A DNA stretch of 64,000 bases from Alloalcanivorax marinus (lineage in GTDB: Bacteria; Pseudomonadota; Gammaproteobacteria; Pseudomonadales; Alcanivoracaceae): positions 124,001 to 188,000 of the forward strand of contig NZ_JAEKJB010000001.1 in the NCBI RefSeq assembly GCF_016785095.1, read 5' to 3'. The notes beneath the pieces are model-generated. The model was not told the origin of the DNA and searched no databases. It saw only the letters and a program-made list of their open reading frames with translations. The position numbers were made by a program, and so were the translations under genes. Positions 32,455 through 44,299 of this stretch are shown here, in pieces. Position 1 is the first letter of the stretch, and each line of letters starts with the position of its first letter.

Positions 32455-33804
32455 TTAATCGTCGCCGGCGTCGGTGATGTCGTCGGCGCGCTCTTCGCCG
32501 TCGTCGTCGTCCACCTTCTCCGGCAACGCCCGGCGCGCCTTGGCACCCAGGTCGCGCAGTTTGTGGGCCTGACCGAGCAGGTTGCCACGCCCTTCGGTGA
32601 GACGCTTGTAGGCGGTTTCCCAGGACAGCTGCGCCTTGTCGATCTTGTCGCCCACGTCACCGAGGGCTTCGGTGACGCGGGAAATCTGATCGCAAATCAG
32701 GCCGGCCCGGTTGGCGATGTCCAGAGCGTTGCGGTTCTGATACTCGTAGCGCCAGATGTTCTGGATGGTGCGCAACGTGACCAGCAAGGTGGTGGGGCTG
32801 ACCAGCACGATGTTGCGTTCGTAGGCCTCGGTGTACAGACCCGGGTCGGCGTCCATGGCGGTCATGAAGGCCCCCTCCACGGGGATGAACAGCAGCACGA
32901 AATCCAGGCTGCGCACCCCTTCCAGATTGCCGTAGTCCTTGATGTTGAGGCCCTTGATATGGGCGCGCAGGGACTGTAAATGCTGTTCACGGCTGTCGCG
33001 GCGGCCTTCCTCGTTCTCGGCGCTGACCAGCCGCTCGTAGGCCACCAGCGACACCTTGGCATCGATCACCACGTCCTTGCCCTCGGGCAGATGGACGATG
33101 GCATCCGGCAGGCGGCGACCGCCCTCCTCGCTCTTCAGCGCCACCTGGGTGTCGTATTCACGGCCCTTGGTGAGCCCGGAACTCTCCAGCACCCGCTCCA
33201 GGATCATCTCGCCCCAGTTGCCCTGGGTTTTCACCTGCCCCTTGAGCGCCTCGGTGAGATTGCGGGCATCCAGATGCATCTGCTGGTTGAGGCTCTTGAG
33301 ATGCAGCAACTGTTCGGTCATCGCCGCCTGGGCACGGGCATCATCGCTGTGGATCTGATCCACCCGGCGGCGGAACTCCGCCAGTTGTTCGCGGAATGGA
33401 TTGAGCAACGTGTCCAGGCCCTGGCGGTTCTTCTCCTCGAACTGCTTGCTGCGGTGCTCGAAGATTTTCGCCGACAGATTCTCGAACTCCTGTTTGAGTT
33501 GCTCGCGGCTTTGCTCCAGGAACGCCAGTTTGTCGCGCTGGCCGGTAAGCCTCTCCTCCAGGCGGGCCTTGTCGGCGCGCTCCCGGGCAACCTGGTCCTG
33601 GGTGTCCCGTAGTTGTCCTTCCAGCGCCCCCAGTCGCTCCCTTTCGCGCTCCAGCTCCCGACGCAGCGCATCGCCGTCATGAAGCGCCTGGTCGCGCTCG
33701 CGGCGCGCCCGGGCCAGCGGCGCCCGCGCCAGGATCAGCGCCAGCAACGCCGTGAGCACCACCGCCAGGGCCACGGCCAACCCCAGTTGCACGGGATCGT
33801 TCAT
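32455..33804 (-). CDS. rmuC: DNA recombination protein RmuC
   Basis: 449 residues. An N-terminal membrane helix (about 5-27) is followed by a long coiled coil (about 30-200, rich in E/R/Q/L heptads) and the RmuC nuclease-like domain (about 210-400). Typical blocks are QGNWGEMILERVLESSGLTKGREYDTQ, LPDAIVHLPEGKDVVIDAKVSLVAYERLV and LDFVLLFIPVEGAFMTA. It limits recombination at inverted repeats. The start ATG overlaps the tatD stop (ATGA). The acidic C-terminal tail (DDDDGEERADD) is unusual in charge but typical in place. Confidence 0.95.
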   Translation of the reverse strand: MNDPVQLGLAVALAVVLTALLALILARAPLARARRERDQALHDGDALRRELERERERLGALEGQLRDTQDQVARERADKARLEERLTGQRDKLAFLEQSREQLKQEFENLSAKIFEHRSKQFEEKNRQGLDTLLNPFREQLAEFRRRVDQIHSDDARAQAAMTEQLLHLKSLNQQMHLDARNLTEALKGQVKTQGNWGEMILERVLESSGLTKGREYDTQVALKSEEGGRRLPDAIVHLPEGKDVVIDAKVSLVAYERLVSAENEEGRRDSREQHLQSLRAHIKGLNIKDYGNLEGVRSLDFVLLFIPVEGAFMTAMDADPGLYTEAYERNIVLVSPTTLLVTLRTIQNIWRYEYQNRNALDIANRAGLICDQISRVTEALGDVGDKIDKAQLSWETAYKRLTEGRGNLLGQAHKLRDLGAKARRALPEKVDDDDGEERADDITDAGDD

Positions 33805-34598
33805 GAGGCCGCCTTGCTGAACAGCGTGTAGAAGTTATCGCGGGTAACGCGGGCCAGCTCGGCCACCGGCAGGTCCTTGAGCTCCGCCACGCATTCCGCC
33901 ACCCGGGCTACATGACGCGGCTCGTTAGGCTTGCCGCGATACGGCACCGGCGCCAGCCAGGGGGAATCGGTTTCAATCAGCAGTCGCTCCACCGGCAGCG
34001 CACGCACGGTTTCGCGCAGGGCTTCCGCGTTGCGAAAGGTGACGATACCGGAAATGGAAATGTAGAAACCCAGGGCCATGGCCTGCTCGGCCATGTCGGT
34101 GTCCTCGGTAAAGCAATGCAGCACACCGCGCACCTCGCCGCCGCCGTGCTCGCGCAACAGCGCCAGGGTGTCGTCCTTGGCGCCCCGGGTGTGGATCACC
34201 AGCGGCAGGCCGGTACGCCGCGCCGCCTCGATGTGCGCCACGAAACGCTTGCGTTGCCACTCCCGCTCATCCTTGGCGTAGAAATAATCCAGACCGGTCT
34301 CGCCGATGGCCACCACCCGGGGATGATCCGCCAGGCGCGCCAGTTCGCCGGCGTCCGGTTCCCGGGAATCCTTGTAGAGAGGGTGCACGCCCACGGTGGC
34401 GTGCACGTCATCATGGCGTTCCGCCAGTTCGCGCACCCGCGGGAAGGTTTCCAGGTCCACGCCAATGCACAGCATGTGGGAAATGCCGTCGGCGCGGGTG
34501 GCGGCCATCATGGCCTGGAAGTCGCCCTGGTAGGCGTCCAGGTTGAGCCGGTCGAGATGGCAATGGGAATCCACCAGGTCGATCGCGGTGTCGGACAT
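33801..34598 (-). CDS. TatD-family metal-dependent hydrolase
   Basis: 265 residues. A two-metal amidohydrolase-fold deoxyribonuclease: VDSHCHLDRL (metal His), TVGVHPLYKD, AIGETGLDYFY (metal Glu), LPLVIHTRGA, LHCFTED and IETDSPWLAP (metal Asp). It corresponds to E. coli YcfH, which occupies the same place after holB and pilZ in related genomes. It overlaps rmuC by 4 bp and is separated from pilZ by 61 bp. 3'-5' DNase or DNA-repair activity is known for the family. Confidence 0.93.
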   Translation of the reverse strand: MSDTAIDLVDSHCHLDRLNLDAYQGDFQAMMAATRADGISHMLCIGVDLETFPRVRELAERHDDVHATVGVHPLYKDSREPDAGELARLADHPRVVAIGETGLDYFYAKDEREWQRKRFVAHIEAARRTGLPLVIHTRGAKDDTLALLREHGGGEVRGVLHCFTEDTDMAEQAMALGFYISISGIVTFRNAEALRETVRALPVERLLIETDSPWLAPVPYRGKPNEPRHVARVAECVAELKDLPVAELARVTRDNFYTLFSKAAS

Positions 34599-34659
34599 AG
34601 GGCTCGGCGTCTCCGCTGCTTACTTGAACAAGCGCCCTATTCTACACGCTATCGGGGGG

Positions 34660-35007
34660 TCACATGGTATGGGTGGGGCGATCCGATTGCAGCGCACCGG
34701 CGAGATGATTCTCGATGGTACGGCGGGCGGTATCGTCCTGGTCGGAGAACTGCACGCCGATGCCGGCGGTACGATTGCCCTGGGCGCCCTGGGGGGTGAT
34801 CCAGACCACCTTGCCGGCCACCGGAATCTTCTCCGGCTCATCCATCACGTTGAGCAACAGAAAGATTTCCTCGCCGAGCTGGTAGTTCTTGTCGGTGGGA
34901 ATAAAGAGTCCGCCGTTGGTGATGAACGGCATATAAGCGGAATACAGGGCCGCCTTGTCCTTGATGCTCAACGACAGGATGCCGCTGCGGCCTCCAGGCA
35001 TTTTCAT
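34660..35007 (-). CDS. pilZ: PilZ domain-containing protein
   Basis: 115 residues from ATG 35005-35007 (GGAGA upstream); a second in-frame ATG at 35001 gives the same domain. The sequence SGILSLSIKDKAALYSAYMPF, NGGLFIPTDKNYQLGEEIF and MDEPEKIPVAGKVVWITPQGAQGNRTAGIGVQF is very close to Pseudomonas PilZ, which is needed for type IV pilus assembly. Like that protein it lacks the full RxxxR c-di-GMP motif. It ends in the family tail RPTHTM and sits in the conserved holB-pilZ-tatD order. Confidence 0.95.
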   Translation of the reverse strand: MKMPGGRSGILSLSIKDKAALYSAYMPFITNGGLFIPTDKNYQLGEEIFLLLNVMDEPEKIPVAGKVVWITPQGAQGNRTAGIGVQFSDQDDTARRTIENHLAGALQSDRPTHTM

Positions 35008-35062
35008 GTCCGTCTCCCCCGTGCGGGAGCCCTCGGGCACCCGTTTTTCTGTTTCAGGCAGA

Positions 35063-37780
<2,718 letters not shown>

Positions 37781-37781
<1 letters not shown>

Positions 37782-38572
37782 TATTGAAAAAGGAGATCCA
37801 GATCCCGTTGAAATCGTCGTACCGGTTCAGTCACCGGCCAGACCCATGGCGCCAGTTTACGCACCGGCAGCACGCCCACAACACTGTTAGCGAGAAAAAC
37901 CGCGTCGGCGGCGTGCAGATGTGACAGCGGCCTCATACGCACATCGATGCACCAGCCTTGCCGCTCCGCGTGCTCCAGCAGCCATTCCCGGGCCACTCCC
38001 GCCACCCCGGCGCGCTCCAGGGCGGGGGTCCAGAGGGTGTCGCCATGGAGCGCGAACAGATTCATGGCGGTGGCCTCCACCGGCCGCTCCCACTCATCGA
38101 GCATCAGCCCTTCATGCCAGCCGTGGCGGGCCACCTCGCGGCGACCCAGCACCTGCGGCAGACGGTTGAGGTGCTTGAAACCCGCCATCGGATCAAGGCC
38201 CAGCCGGGTATCACAAATGCCCAGTTCCAGGCCGTCATGGCGACATTCCCGGGACCAGACCGGCGATGGGCCGAAACGGGCGAACAGCGTGGGCGTGGGG
38301 GATTCCGGGGGTAGATAACCGCGACCACCGGGGCCGCGGGTCAGGGTCAGCTTGAGCACCCCGGCGCCGGTGGCGCCGGCCAGCGCCTCGGCGCGGCAGC
38401 GCTCCACCGTGTCCCGGTCCACGGGAATGCCGAGACGCTCGGCGCCGGCCAGCAGCCGCGCCCGGTGGCGCGGCCACAGCGGCGTGGCGCCGCCAGCGGA
38501 GACCCGCAGGGTCTCGAACAGGCCATCGCCGTAGGCAAGGCCCCGGTCATTGCTGGCGACGGTGTCGTTCAC
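37781..38572 (-). CDS. pabC: Aminodeoxychorismate lyase
   Basis: 263 residues. A fold-type IV PLP enzyme that makes p-aminobenzoate for folate synthesis. It has [14 protein letters not shown] (10-24), [12 protein letters not shown] (131-142; Lys133 is the expected PLP lysine), [23 protein letters not shown] and [13 protein letters not shown]. The GTG start overlaps the fabF stop as GTGA at 38569-38572. The order fabF-pabC-mltG is the usual gammaproteobacterial one. Confidence 0.94.
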
Positions 38573-39807
38573 ACCTTGCGGAACAGCAGGGAACCGTTGG
38601 TGCCACCGAAGCCGAAGGAGTTGGACAGGGCCACGTCGATGGGACGGGCCTGGGCTTCGTTGGCCACCAGGTCCAGGTCACAGCCCTCATCCGGGCTGTC
38701 CAGGTTGATCGTGGGCGGCGCCACGGAGTCACGCATGGCCAGCAGGGTGAAGATCGCTTCCACCGCGCCGGCGGCACCCAGAAGATGACCCACCATGGAT
38801 TTGGTGGAGCTCATGGCCAGCTTGTAGGCGTGATCGCCAAAGATCTTCTTCACCGCGTGGATCTCGATCAGATCCCCGACCTTGGTGGAAGTGGCGTGAG
38901 CGTTCACGTAGCCCACTTCCGAGGGGTCGATGCCGGCGTCGCGGAAGGCGTTGCCCATGGACAGGGCCGCCCCGGCGCCATCCTCGGAGGGCGCGGTCAT
39001 GTGATAGGCATCGTCGCTGAGGCCAAAACCGGCCACTTCGCCGTAGATGGTGGCACCCCGTGCCTTGGCACGCTCGTATTCCTCCAGCACCACGGCGCCG
39101 GCGCCATCGGCCAGCACGAAGCCGTCACGGTCCTTGTCCCAGGGGCGGCTGGCCGCCTGGGGATCATCGTTGCGGGTGGAGAGCGCGCGGGCGGCGGCGA
39201 AGCCCCCCATGCCCAACGGCGTGGACCCCTTCTCGGCACCGCCGGCGATCATCACGTCGGCGGTGCCGAGCTGAATCTGCTGGGCGGCGAAGCCGATGTT
39301 GTGAGTGCCGGTGGTGCAGGCGGTGACGGTGGCGAAGTTGGGCCCCTTGAGGCCGTACATGATGGCCAGGTTACCGGCGATCATGTTGATGATGGTGCTC
39401 GGCACGAAGAACGGAGACAGCTTGCGCGGGCCGGAGGCCAGCAGCTTCTCGTGGTTTTCCTCGATATTGGTGAGGCCACCAATGCCCGAGCCGATGGCGG
39501 CGCCGATACGCTCGCCGTTTTCCTTGTCCATCTCCAGCCCGGCGTCACGGATCGCCTGAATGGCGGCGATCATGCCGTACTGCACGAACAGGTCCATCTT
39601 GCGCGCTTCCTTCGGGGACAGATAGTCCTCCAGCGCGAACTCCGGCACCAGGCCGGCGAATTTGGTGGCGAAGGCCTCGGTATCGAAATGCTCGATCGGC
39701 CGGATGCCGCTGCGCCCGGCCTTAATGCCTTCCCAGGTGCTGGCCACGTCCGCCCCCAAGGGACTCAACATACCCAGACCGGTCACTACTACTCGACGTC
39801 GTGTCAC
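38569..39807 (-). CDS. fabF: Beta-ketoacyl-ACP synthase II
   Basis: 412 residues from the GTG at 39805-39807, with GGAGG seven bases upstream; this gives the canonical [18 protein letters not shown]. It condenses acyl-ACP with malonyl-ACP in chain elongation. The Cys-His-His triad is Cys164 ([12 protein letters not shown]), His304 (VNAHATST) and His341 (GHLLGAAGA). A terminator separates it from acpP, so expression of fabF is lower than acpP or depends on read-through. Confidence 0.97.
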   Translation of the reverse strand: MTRRRVVVTGLGMLSPLGADVASTWEGIKAGRSGIRPIEHFDTEAFATKFAGLVPEFALEDYLSPKEARKMDLFVQYGMIAAIQAIRDAGLEMDKENGERIGAAIGSGIGGLTNIEENHEKLLASGPRKLSPFFVPSTIINMIAGNLAIMYGLKGPNFATVTACTTGTHNIGFAAQQIQLGTADVMIAGGAEKGSTPLGMGGFAAARALSTRNDDPQAASRPWDKDRDGFVLADGAGAVVLEEYERAKARGATIYGEVAGFGLSDDAYHMTAPSEDGAGAALSMGNAFRDAGIDPSEVGYVNAHATSTKVGDLIEIHAVKKIFGDHAYKLAMSSTKSMVGHLLGAAGAVEAIFTLLAMRDSVAPPTINLDSPDEGCDLDLVANEAQARPIDVALSNSFGFGGTNGSLLFRKV

Positions 39808-39912
39808 CTGCTTTCCTCCCGCGTCAGGATTGCCGCGCGGCGACCGCCGCAATCCCCACTGTAGCACGCGCCAGGGCCCCCGAAAGCCCCGGCGCGAGCC
39901 GGCGATGTTCCG

Positions 39913-39950
39913 AAAAAAAACCGCAAGCCCGACGAGCCTGCGGTTTTTTT
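39913..39950 (-). terminator. Terminator/attenuator after acpP
   Basis: CCGCAAG...CTGCGG stem between runs of A8 and T7, 31 bp after the acpP stop. It should release most acpP transcripts before fabF. Confidence 0.85.
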
Positions 39951-39980
39951 GACTGTCTGTTCAGTCGGCCGCGATCAGTA

Positions 39981-40214
39981 TCAGCTGTGCGCCTTGATGT
40001 AATCCACGGCAGCTTGAACGGTACTGATCTTCTCCGCTTCTTCGTCGGGAATTTCAGTCTCGAATTCTTCCTCGAGGGCCATTACCAGCTCAACAGTGTC
40101 CAGGGAATCGGCACCCAGGTCCTCGACGAAGGAGGCTTCGGATTTGACGTCTTCCGGCTTGACGCCGAGTTGTTCGACGATGATCTTCTGGACCCGTTCT
40201 TCGATGCTGCTCAT
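39981..40214 (-). CDS. acpP: Acyl carrier protein
   Basis: 77 residues from ATG 40212-40214 (GGAGAG upstream). It is acidic and four-helical, with the phosphopantetheine serine Ser37 in [21 protein letters not shown]. It carries growing acyl chains in fatty acid and lipid A synthesis. It has its own promoter (TTGCAA/TAGAAT, 40263-40292) and terminator, as expected for a very abundant protein inside the fab cluster. Confidence 0.98.
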   Translation of the reverse strand: MSSIEERVQKIIVEQLGVKPEDVKSEASFVEDLGADSLDTVELVMALEEEFETEIPDEEAEKISTVQAAVDYIKAHS

Positions 40215-40262
40215 GATGTTATAACTCTCCTGTTGATGGTGTGCGAGCACCTATGAGCGGCT

Positions 40263-40292
40263 ATTCTAGGTGAACGCCATTCGCGCTTGCAA
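40263..40292 (-). promoter_or_regulatory. acpP promoter
   Basis: On the minus strand TTGCAA (40292-40287) and TAGAAT (40268-40263) are separated by 18 bp. The predicted transcript start is about 40 bp before the acpP ATG. Confidence 0.65.
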
Positions 40293-40402
40293 GCCGCTCT
40301 CGGCACCCGCTTTCACGGATTAGGTTTCCAAATGTTTAGCTTCGGATGCGGGCACGATAGCGTTTTTTGCCGTTCGTGTCCCGTGCAATTCCCTGACCCT
40401 GG

Positions 40403-41137
40403 TCAACCAGTGAACATCCCGCCATTGACGTGCACCGTGGTGCCGGTCACATAACCGCCGCCGTCGCTGGCCAGCCAGTTCACCGCGCTGGCCACTTCCG
40501 CCGGCGCGCCCAGGCGCCCCAGGGGAATACCGCTGAGCAGTGCTTCGCGCTGCGCCTCGGGCAAAGCATCGGTCATATCGGTCTGAATAAAGCCCGGCGC
40601 CACCGCGTTGACGGTGATATTGCGCGAGCCCAGCTCGCGGGCCAACGCCCGGGTGAAGCCTTCCACCCCGCCCTTGGCGGCGGCGTAGTTGGCCTGGCCG
40701 GCGTTGCCCATGGTTCCGACCACGGAACTGATGTTGATGATCCTGCCCCAGCGTGCCTTGGTCATGCCCTTAAGGCACGCCTTGGACACCCGGTACAGGG
40801 AATTCAGATTGGTGTTGATCACATCCGCCCACTCGTCGGCCTTCATGCGCAGCATGATGTTGTCACGGGTGATACCGGCGTTGTTGACCAGCACCAGCGG
40901 CGCGCCGTGGGCCTCGCCGATGTGTTTGACGGTATCGGCCACGGAAGCATCGTCGGCCACGTCCATGACCACCCCGGTGCCCCGCTCGCCGAGATACTCA
41001 GCGATGGTGGCGGCCCCTTTTTCGCTGGTGGCGGTGCCCACCACGAACAAGCCGGCATCGGCCAGTTGCTCGGCGATGGCGCGGCCAATGCCACGGGTGG
41101 CGCCGGTGACCAGCGCGACTTTACGTTCTTCACTCAT
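40403..41137 (-). CDS. fabG: 3-oxoacyl-ACP reductase
   Basis: 244 residues. An NADPH-dependent short-chain dehydrogenase that reduces 3-oxoacyl-ACP. The cofactor motif is TGATRGIGRAIAEQLA (11-26), with NNAGITRD at 85-92. The catalytic Ser138 (INISSVVG), Tyr151 and Lys155 (NYAAAKGG) are in place, and the C-terminus has GFIQTDMT and VNGGMFTG. It lies 13 bp after fabD and is separated from acpP by a promoter-bearing gap. Confidence 0.97.
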   Translation of the reverse strand: MSEERKVALVTGATRGIGRAIAEQLADAGLFVVGTATSEKGAATIAEYLGERGTGVVMDVADDASVADTVKHIGEAHGAPLVLVNNAGITRDNIMLRMKADEWADVINTNLNSLYRVSKACLKGMTKARWGRIINISSVVGTMGNAGQANYAAAKGGVEGFTRALARELGSRNITVNAVAPGFIQTDMTDALPEAQREALLSGIPLGRLGAPAEVASAVNWLASDGGGYVTGTTVHVNGGMFTG

Positions 41138-41150
41138 TACGAAATCCTCG

Positions 41151-42080
41151 TCACTCGCCGCTCAGGGCCGCTTCGAAGGCGGCGCCGTTTTCCAGCGGCT
41201 TGGCGGTCAGGGAGCGATCAATGCGCTTGGCCAGGCCGCTGAGCACCTTGCCCGGGCCGCACTCGTACAGGGTTTCCACGCCGTCGGCGGCCAGAGCCTG
41301 CACCGTTTCCACCCAGCGTACCGGGCAGTACAACTGCCGTACCAGGGCCTCGCGAATGCGCGCCGGATCGGTTTCCCGGGCCACGTCCACATTGTTGATC
41401 ACCGGCAGTTCGGCCGGGTGGAAATTGGTGTTCTCGAGATGCCCGGCGAGCCGCTCCGCCGCCGGCTTCATCAGCCCGCAGTGGGACGGTACGCTCACCG
41501 GCAGGGGCATGGCGCGTTTGGCGCCGGCGTCCTTGCAGGCCGCCACGGCGCGCTCCACGGCACTGGCCTGGCCGGCGATCACCACCTGGCCGGGGGCGTT
41601 GAAGTTGACCGCCTCGACCACTTCGCCATCGGCGGCGGCGGCGCAGGCCTGGCGTACCTGGTCATCATCCAGGCCCAGAATCGCGGCCATGCTGCCCTCG
41701 CCGTCCGGCACCGCCTGCTGCATCAACTGGCCACGGGTGCGCACCAGGCGCACGGCATCGCCCAGATTCAGCACGCCGGCGCAGGTCAGCGCGGTGTACT
41801 CACCCAGGCTGTGGCCGGCCAGCAGCGCCGGGCGCGGCCCACCGGCCTGCTCCCACAGCTTCCACAGCGCCACGCCGGCGGTAAGCAGCAGGGGCTGGGT
41901 GTTCTCGGTGCGGTTGAGGGCGTCCTGCGGGCCGTCCTGGGCCAGGGCCCACAGGTCCAGGTCCAGAGCGCCGGAGGCTTCCTGAAAGGCCTGACGCACC
42001 GGGGTGCGATCAGCGAAATCGGCCAGCATCCCGAGACTTTGGGAGCCCTGACCGGGAAAAACGAATGCGGTTTTCGACAT
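41151..42080 (-). CDS. fabD: Malonyl-CoA-ACP transacylase
   Basis: 309 residues. It moves malonyl from CoA to ACP. The motif FVFPGQGSQSLGM is at 7-19; catalytic Ser91 is in AGHSLGEYTAL and His200 in VSVPSHCGLMKPAAE; a further conserved Gln/Arg region is TRGQLMQQAVP. It follows plsX across a 159-bp gap in which no promoter was clear, and no fabH lies between them. Confidence 0.97.
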   Translation of the reverse strand: MSKTAFVFPGQGSQSLGMLADFADRTPVRQAFQEASGALDLDLWALAQDGPQDALNRTENTQPLLLTAGVALWKLWEQAGGPRPALLAGHSLGEYTALTCAGVLNLGDAVRLVRTRGQLMQQAVPDGEGSMAAILGLDDDQVRQACAAAADGEVVEAVNFNAPGQVVIAGQASAVERAVAACKDAGAKRAMPLPVSVPSHCGLMKPAAERLAGHLENTNFHPAELPVINNVDVARETDPARIREALVRQLYCPVRWVETVQALAADGVETLYECGPGKVLSGLAKRIDRSLTAKPLENGAAFEAALSGE

Positions 42081-42239
42081 GGGGATCCTCTATCGGTATT
42101 CGCCCGTTGCTTCGTGGCCGGCAGTATGCCCGTCCGCGTCGGACTTGTCCGGTGCCGGCCTGCAACAAAGTATGAACCGGCGCCATTCGGGCCCGCCCCG
42201 CGATCGCGACGCCCCGCCCGGCCGCCCCTACAATCGCGC

Positions 42240-43262
42240 CTACAACAAAGAGTCGGTCGGCGCCAGGGCGTCCCGGATCAGCGCCGGCACGTTACGCTCG
42301 GCTTCCAGCACCGCCACTTCCAGGGCGCTGGCGAAGCCTTCCACGCTGGTGCCACCGTGGCTCTTCACCACCACGCCATTGAGCCCCACCAGACTGGCGC
42401 CATTGTAACGGTCCGGGTCCATGCGTTTCTTGAGCCCGCCGAGCAGCGGCAAGGCGAACAGGCCGCTGAGCTTGCGCAGCAGCGAACGGCTGGCTTCCTC
42501 GCGGATCATGCCGCCGATCATCTTGGCCACGCCTTCCATGGTTTTCAGCGACACATTGCCGACAAAGCCATCGCACACCACCACGTCCACGTCGCCCAGG
42601 AAGATGCCATTGCCTTCCACGAAGCCCACGTAGTTCAGGTCCTCGGCCTGGCTCATCAGGTTGGCGGCTTCCTTGATCTGTTCATTGCCCTTGATGTCTT
42701 CCTCGCCGATGTTCAGCAACGCCACCTTGGGCCGTTTCTGGCCGTCCACGGCGCGCACCACCGCCTGCCCCATCATGGCGAACTGCAGCAGGTGGGCCGG
42801 CTCGGAATCCACATTGGCGCCCAGATCGAGCATGTGGCAGTGGCCGGAGGCGGTGGGAATGGCGGTACAGATGGCAGGCCGGTCGACACCGGGCAGGGTC
42901 TTGAGGACGAACCGGCTGACCGCCATCAAGGCACCGGTATTGCCGGCGCTGACGGCGGCCTGGGCGCGGCCTTCCTTGACCTGGTTGATCGCCACGCGCA
43001 TGGACGAGTCCTTCTTCTGGCGCAGCGCCACCGCCACCGGGTCATCCATGGCGACCACCTCGGAGGCCGGCGCCACGCTCACCCGGGGGTGCGCGTCCAG
43101 GCCTTCCTTCTTGAGTTCCGGGGCGAGCGCCTCGGGGGCGCCCACCATGATCACGCTCAGATTGGCGTGGCGGGCCAGCACCCGCGCCACGGCCGGCACG
43201 GTCACCGGCAAACCGTGGTCACCGCCCATGGCGTCCACGGCCAAGGTCACAACCGCTGACAT
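42240..43262 (-). CDS. plsX: Phosphate acyltransferase PlsX
   Basis: 340 residues. It converts acyl-ACP and phosphate into acyl-phosphate for phospholipid synthesis. Blocks: VTLAVDAMGGDHGLPVTV at the N-terminus, VSAGNTGALMAVSRFVLKTLPGVDRPAI, MLDLGANVDSEPAHLLQFA and VVVCDGFVGNVSLKTMEGVAKM. It lies between rpmF and fabD in the conserved order, behind a rho-independent-type hairpin that follows rpmF. Confidence 0.96.
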   Translation of the reverse strand: MSAVVTLAVDAMGGDHGLPVTVPAVARVLARHANLSVIMVGAPEALAPELKKEGLDAHPRVSVAPASEVVAMDDPVAVALRQKKDSSMRVAINQVKEGRAQAAVSAGNTGALMAVSRFVLKTLPGVDRPAICTAIPTASGHCHMLDLGANVDSEPAHLLQFAMMGQAVVRAVDGQKRPKVALLNIGEEDIKGNEQIKEAANLMSQAEDLNYVGFVEGNGIFLGDVDVVVCDGFVGNVSLKTMEGVAKMIGGMIREEASRSLLRKLSGLFALPLLGGLKKRMDPDRYNGASLVGLNGVVVKSHGGTSVEGFASALEVAVLEAERNVPALIRDALAPTDSLL

Positions 43263-43320
43263 GGCAAGATTCCATCTGGGAAGAAGCGACGGCCATGATA
43301 CGGCGTCGTCATGGCGTTAA

Positions 43321-43347
43321 CAAAACGGGAGCCACCAGGGCTCCCGT
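43321..43347 (-). terminator. Hairpin after rpmF
   Basis: ACGGGAGCC/GGCTCCCGT arms (43325-43333 and 43339-43347), with TTTTG following on the minus strand. It probably terminates or attenuates the yceD-rpmF transcript before plsX. Confidence 0.7.
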
Positions 43348-43392
43348 CTCGGTTCGGTCCAAACGCCACCGGCGGGCGGCGGCGGGACTTAC

Positions 43393-43587
43393 TTACTCTT
43401 CTTCGTCGTCGATCTCGTCATTGCGGATCACCTGACGGCCCTTGTACATGCCGTCCGGAGAGATGTGGTGACGACGGTGCACTTCACCGGTGTTGGCGTC
43501 CTCGGTGAGCGTGGGCGCGGACAGCGCGTCGTGGGAACGGCGCATGCCGCGCTTGGAACGGGTCTTGCGATTCTGTTGAACAGCCAT
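43393..43587 (-). CDS. rpmF: 50S ribosomal protein L32
   Basis: 64 residues, [22 protein letters not shown] at the N-terminus and GMYKGRQVI near the C-terminus. It lacks the zinc-finger cysteines of C+ L32 forms, like the Pseudomonas and E. coli proteins. It ends in an acidic tail DDEEE. It follows yceD by 18 bp and is part of the same short transcript. Confidence 0.97.
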   Translation of the reverse strand: MAVQQNRKTRSKRGMRRSHDALSAPTLTEDANTGEVHRRHHISPDGMYKGRQVIRNDEIDDEEE

Positions 43588-43605
43588 TGCTTGCTCCTCG
43601 GCGTG

Positions 43606-44139
43606 TTACTTGCGGCGGCCCTTCAATTGGGCCAGCACGGCAAACGGATTATCCGAATTGGTTTGCGTGTCGTCCGGGTCCTGCTCCGGTTCCGGATCGG
43701 AACCGGCCGACGCCGGACGCGGGCACTCATCGTGCAGAGCCACCAGGGGCAGGGCCAGCAGCAGCTCTTCTTCAACGAGCTCCGCCAGGCTCAGGCGCTC
43801 CTCGGTGACCAGCAAGGGGTCCAGATGCGTCGGCAACGCCTTCGCCTGATCCTCGCTCCACACCAGCACCAGATCCACGTCGGCCGCGACGGGATGGTGC
43901 ACCGGTTCCAGACAACGCTGGCAAACCAGTATCAGGGTGGTCTCCACACGACCTTGAACACGTCCGCGGCCGTCATCATCGCGGCCAAAGGCCAGCTTCA
44001 CCCGAACCGGCTGGTCCTGGCTGTCGCGATATTCCCGCAGACGGGGCAGATCCCCGACCCGGGCTTCGCCTTCGACGACGCGTTCCTGGTCCGCGTACTT
44101 GCGCGGTTCCAGATACGGTGGCAGTTGCCCTGAAAACAT
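43606..44139 (-). CDS. yceD: YceD family (DUF177) protein
   Basis: 177 residues. It has MFSGQLPPYLEPRKYADQE at the start, a CQRCLEPV motif in the middle and NPFAVLAQLKGRRK at the end, as in YceD, which is linked to 23S rRNA accumulation. The N-terminal sequence fits relatives, so the ATG at 44137-44139 is the true start. No Shine-Dalgarno precedes it, and a near-consensus promoter ends only about 9 bp upstream, predicting an almost leaderless mRNA. Confidence 0.9.
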   Translation of the reverse strand: MFSGQLPPYLEPRKYADQERVVEGEARVGDLPRLREYRDSQDQPVRVKLAFGRDDDGRGRVQGRVETTLILVCQRCLEPVHHPVAADVDLVLVWSEDQAKALPTHLDPLLVTEERLSLAELVEEELLLALPLVALHDECPRPASAGSDPEPEQDPDDTQTNSDNPFAVLAQLKGRRK

Positions 44140-44148
44140 AAGCGCGCA

Positions 44149-44177
44149 ATTCTAGGCGCGCCCCCGCGTCCTGTCAA
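44149..44177 (-). promoter_or_regulatory. Near-consensus promoter of yceD-rpmF
   Basis: TTGACA (44177-44172, perfect) and TAGAAT (44154-44149) with a 17-bp spacer on the minus strand. The expected start point near 44142 leaves only a few bases before the yceD ATG. Confidence 0.8.
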
Positions 44178-44299
44178 AGCCAAATTGCAACCCGGGGACG
44201 CACCTTAACTGATTGAGAAAACTGGATTTTTCGTGCACCACCTGGATCGGGCCGGTACACTCCGCCGCGCCCAAGCCTCCAACCGCAAGCGAGTCAGCC

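Noticed and set aside
42081..42239. Remnant fabH between plsX and fabD
   Set aside because: None of the six frames shows FabH motifs; the gap looks purely non-coding.
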